From Lingula anatina (lineage: Eukaryota > Brachiopoda > Lingulata > Lingulida > Lingulidae), in NCBI RefSeq assembly GCF_001039355.2, contig NW_019773814.1, forward strand, positions 219,838 to 279,837: a stretch of 60,000 nt of DNA. The letters are read 5' to 3'. The notes beneath the pieces were generated by a model. It saw only the letters and a program-made list of their open reading frames with translations. It did not search any database and had not been told where the DNA came from. Positions 58,101 through 60,000 of this stretch are shown here, in pieces. The position numbers and the translations under genes were made by a program. Numbering within the stretch: the first letter of the stretch is position 1; every line of letters begins with the position of its first letter.

Positions 58101-59088
58101 ACCATGCTCCATCTGAAGCTGAACTTGGCTTGATTTTGATCCCATCTCCATGGCCATGATGTCGCCGTGCAAAATAAGACACTTCGCCTAACTATCAGCC
58201 GGTCAACTTTTATATTAATTCTCCGCTTCTTTCCCCGTGCTCTGTGTTTTGAAATGCCTCACCTGCCTCGCTTCAGCCGTGGTCATTTATAGGGACCTTG
58301 CATGTTTGACCATGTCAAACAAACACACGTGACTCAAAAGTACTGCTAATTTTCATTGTGTGTGTGTGTGTGTTTGGATGTAGGTAAGAAAAATTTTCTT
58401 CGTCATGTTAAATATCTCATTTAGTGTCACTTCAAAATATTAATATGATGTTGGACAAGTTTTGTATCTTTGCGTCTGTGCAACTAGATTAGGCAAAAGG
58501 CAGTTTTGCAATATCATAAACCTTTGTTTTGTTTGCGTATTGCGTAATTTGCAGTTAGTCGGTTCCCACACATGCTATTTGTCCAGTATCTTGTCAACGA
58601 CTCCCACTCATGGTTTATGTTGCAACGTAAAATTAAGCAGCCGATGAAAAAGTATAACTGTTAACAAGCTAATTTTATTTATTTTTCTTTTTGATAGAGC
58701 TACCTGTCCATCTACTTGCATTGAAAAAGAAAGGTGATAAAACCCCATACGCAATCTCCCCCTTCACACTACCAACCTCAGGATGACCATAGGTCCAGCT
58801 ACCTCCTTATATCACAAGGGCCTCTGAATAGTATACAAAATTTTAAACAATGATTTTGTAGCAGACTACTAGCGGACCCTGTGGTCAGTGTAAAGTCCAT
58901 CAAAGTTAACATAAAAAAAATGAGAAAATGGATCAAAAAGGGAAAAAATTCCCCCCGTTTCAGGCCTTTATCCCCATGATTACTGTATGTCCAGCACAGT
59001 AACCAATATTATTTGGCAGAAACGTGCGCCTACCTTGTTCTTCCATCTCGTGGAAGATAGGCTTCACCTTGTTTTGGTAAGGCTCCAT
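52137..59088 (-). CDS. CD20/MS4A-like four-transmembrane protein, copy 2
   Basis: Four exons on the minus strand: 59088-59034, 54203-54016, 53254-53177 and 52388-52137. They join in frame to 190 aa. Exon lengths 188 and 78 nt and all intron phases equal those of copy 1. The proteins share DEST-R/K-R, LFFLAM-QVLAG, DIRGL, FPFSSW, SAGFIG, YASRQTPLITN and CMKRW. Exon 1 begins MEPYQNKVKP, parallel to MEPPQTKVQP in copy 1. It is predicted to be a four-span membrane protein with a short cytosolic N-terminus; its function is unknown. Intron 1 is long (4.8 kb) and holds two further candidate first exons (58157-58085 and 55798-55747). A TATA box is at 59143-59137. Confidence 0.82.
53300..53330. repeat. 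(GATA)n microsatellite
   Basis: A perfect tetranucleotide run in intron 2 of MS4A-like copy 2. It begins where homology with the inverted copy at 57408-57479 ends. Confidence 0.95.
53709..53822. mobile_element. Short element with 11-bp terminal inverted repeats
   Basis: A 114-bp segment bounded by AGGCCCGTAGC and its exact inverse complement (53709-53719 and 53812-53822). The interior has G-runs and C-runs that also pair. It is non-coding and lies in intron 2 of MS4A-like copy 2. I interpret it as a foldback MITE; no clear target duplication is seen. Confidence 0.75.
54781..55193 (+). repeat. Dispersed repeat of about 410 bp, copy 2
   Basis: Second copy of the repeat at 38016-38434, same orientation, moderately diverged. 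It lies in intron 1 of MS4A-like copy 2, antisense to that gene. Confidence 0.82.
55747..55798 (-). other. Candidate alternative first exon of MS4A-like copy 2 (nearest)
   Basis: On the minus strand an ATG at 55798 opens 17 codons (MDQSKSTQQLQAIESNP) and then one base before a GTAGTA donor. This is phase 1, as required by exon 2 at 54203. A TATA-like TATTATAAG lies at 55864-55856, 58 bp before the ATG. The peptide shares S-K-S-x-Q and L-Q with the candidate exon at 58157. A plus-strand open frame over this place is probably a shadow. Confidence 0.45.
56460..56676 (-). mobile_element. MITE copy 2, PIF/Harbinger-like
   Basis: A 217-bp element that is the reverse complement of the copy at 22457-22682, at moderate divergence. 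It is flanked by TAA on both sides (56457-56459 and 56677-56679). Terminal repeats centre on CATTCCCA and AGATT. It lies in intron 1 of MS4A-like copy 2. Confidence 0.85.
57408..57479 (+). pseudogene. Inverted partial copy of MS4A-like copy 2 exon 3
   Basis: These 72 bp match the reverse complement of 53223-53296 closely. They include about 40 bp of intron with the splice acceptor and the first 32 bases of the exon, which read TISAGFIGIYA. A run of 29 bases is identical. The copy is on the strand opposite to its source gene and stops in the middle of the exon, before an AT/GA-rich run. It cannot act as an exon of that gene. Confidence 0.82.
58085..58157 (-). other. Candidate alternative first exon of MS4A-like copy 2 (middle)
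   Basis: On the minus strand an ATG at 58157 opens 24 codons (beginning MAMEMGSKSSQVQLQ), ending in phase 1 at a GCAG|GTAGGC donor. That donor is the same sequence type as in the first exons of both MS4A-like genes. A perfect TATAAAAG is at 58214-58207, 50 bp upstream of the ATG. Splicing to 54203 would keep the frame. Confidence 0.55.
58207..58214 (-). promoter_or_regulatory. TATA box for the middle first exon
   Basis: TATAAAAG on the minus strand, 50 bp upstream of the candidate start codon at 58157. This spacing would give a 5' UTR of about 20 nt, similar to that inferred for the distal first exon. Confidence 0.5.
58357..58373. repeat. (TG)n microsatellite
   Basis: A short TG dinucleotide run in intron 1 of MS4A-like copy 2, upstream of the middle candidate first exon. 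Confidence 0.85.
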
Positions 59089-59136
59089 GGTGTATCCGAG
59101 AGTTTCAGTTGTGAGTGATATGTGCCTGTACGCGAG

Positions 59137-59143
59137 CTTTATA
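59137..59143 (-). promoter_or_regulatory. TATA box of MS4A-like copy 2
   Basis: TATAAAG on the minus strand, 49 bp upstream of the start codon at 59088. The motif CTGAAACT near the start site is shared with MS4A-like copy 1. Confidence 0.55.
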
Positions 59144-59517
59144 ATTGCGTTCCAAATCTAGACGGTGTCAAACTGCCTGTCGATCTGATTTGTTAATTCT
59201 TAGCGATTGCGAAATCAATCGTGTTTAAAGGCGTCTATTTCTGAATCTGATTCAATAATTGCAGCTAAGTTTTCATATGTTGTACCTGACGTGCATAATG
59301 TACGTTTGATTATTTTTATATGTACTTTTGTTTGGCTTGCATAGACTTCGTACAAAGGTGTTGTTGGTTCAAATACTTCGTTAATACAAAACACAATAAA
59401 CAAAATAATAGTTGACTAACTTTCTTTTGAATGAACTCATGAAACCCACTTCTTTTCCTTTCTTTTTTTAATGTAGAAATATCTGGGTTGTTATAATTAC
59501 TATTATTCTTGATGTGG

Positions 59518-59570
<53 letters not shown>

Positions 59571-60000
59571 TTAAACTTCTTTTGTTTTTGTCTACTTCTT
59601 GCTCTCTTCTTCGTGAAAAGCATCAAGTCATCAACAAAAAATTTTTTATGAATAAGGGGTGAATATCGGCGCTTAATACTCCATGCTTTCAATTATTTTC
59701 CATTTATTTACCAATGTCAGTTCTGCCTTAATCTTTCAGTCATTGCTCCGTTGCAATCTCCTTCTATTTGATTGTATAAAACCATATTGAATGTCTTTCA
59801 GCATTTACCCATTTCAAGTTACGGAATGAGCGTTAGAACCTTATATAGCAAAAAATTCCATATTTCTTAAAATTTCATTTCGTTTCTCAAAATCACCAAG
59901 GTTAATTACTTAAAATCCAGTGTGGTTTGCAAAACTAATTAAATAGTGTTCTTAGTTTCTAATATTTGAGTCGCTATTTTAATGAGGCTGGGGGATCTGT
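59144..60000. other. Intergenic end of window
   Basis: No gene recognised. A TTA trinucleotide run occupies about 59521-59568 and produces an artificial poly-Asn open frame on the minus strand. Confidence 0.55.
59521..59568. repeat. (TTA)n microsatellite
   Basis: A perfect trinucleotide run of about 16 units. Confidence 0.95.

Noticed and set aside
59468-59692. Poly-Asn open frame on the minus strand
   Set aside because: It is a translation of the TTA microsatellite.

Overview
This is a eukaryotic, intron-rich, AT-rich genomic window. It contains 'n' gap characters and no sign of prokaryotic gene organisation. The best guess is a marine lophotrochozoan invertebrate, mollusc-like. That rests on an actin starting MCDEEV with an intron between codons 42 and 43, on short exons in long introns, and on many microsatellites and small inverted-repeat elements. 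The phylum is an inference.

Layout. (1) 1-5100: no gene seen. (2) 5.0-10.4 kb: a complete two-exon actin gene (+) with two CArG boxes upstream. A near-perfect second copy of exon 2 plus 3' flank starts exactly after an 'n' and is probably a haplotype or assembly duplicate. (3) 13.2-25.5 kb: two tandem (+) genes for secreted proteins, each starting with a signal peptide and a ten-cysteine Frizzled-type cysteine-rich domain (Fz-CRD) in one exon that ends in phase 1. The first joins the CRD to a fibronectin type III domain. The second joins it to a C-terminal region with a repeated D-G-x-x-D-Y-C-R motif whose introns cut each repeat at the same place. These are the most unusual genes here. (4) 26.9-36.8 kb: a head-to-head pair, PCNA (-, six exons, 261 aa) and a MICU1 orthologue (+, eleven exons, 510 aa). 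They are separated by a compact 5' region with E2F-, ETS-, CCAAT- and TCTCGCGA-type motifs. A candidate 21-nt in-frame microexon lies in MICU1. (5) 39.3-41.7 kb: a GT14-family beta-1,6-N-acetylglucosaminyltransferase (-, three exons, 488 aa). (6) 46.3-59.1 kb: two tandem (-) four-exon genes for CD20/MS4A-like four-transmembrane proteins. The upstream copy has two additional candidate first exons, each with its own TATA-like box, and an inverted partial copy of its exon 3.

Other content: one pair of Harbinger-like MITEs (22.5 and 56.5 kb, opposite orientations), three further short inverted-repeat elements, a dispersed repeat of about 410 bp (38.0 and 54.8 kb), two small tandem duplications and several microsatellites.

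The genes do not form a pathway. The Wnt-binding-type CRD genes and the MS4A-like genes are tandem families. PCNA (DNA replication) and MICU1 (mitochondrial calcium uptake gating) probably share a promoter region. Gene models were assembled by hand from splice sites and reading-frame continuity. All multi-exon models close exactly in frame, except that the last exon of the CRD-FN3 gene is tentative.
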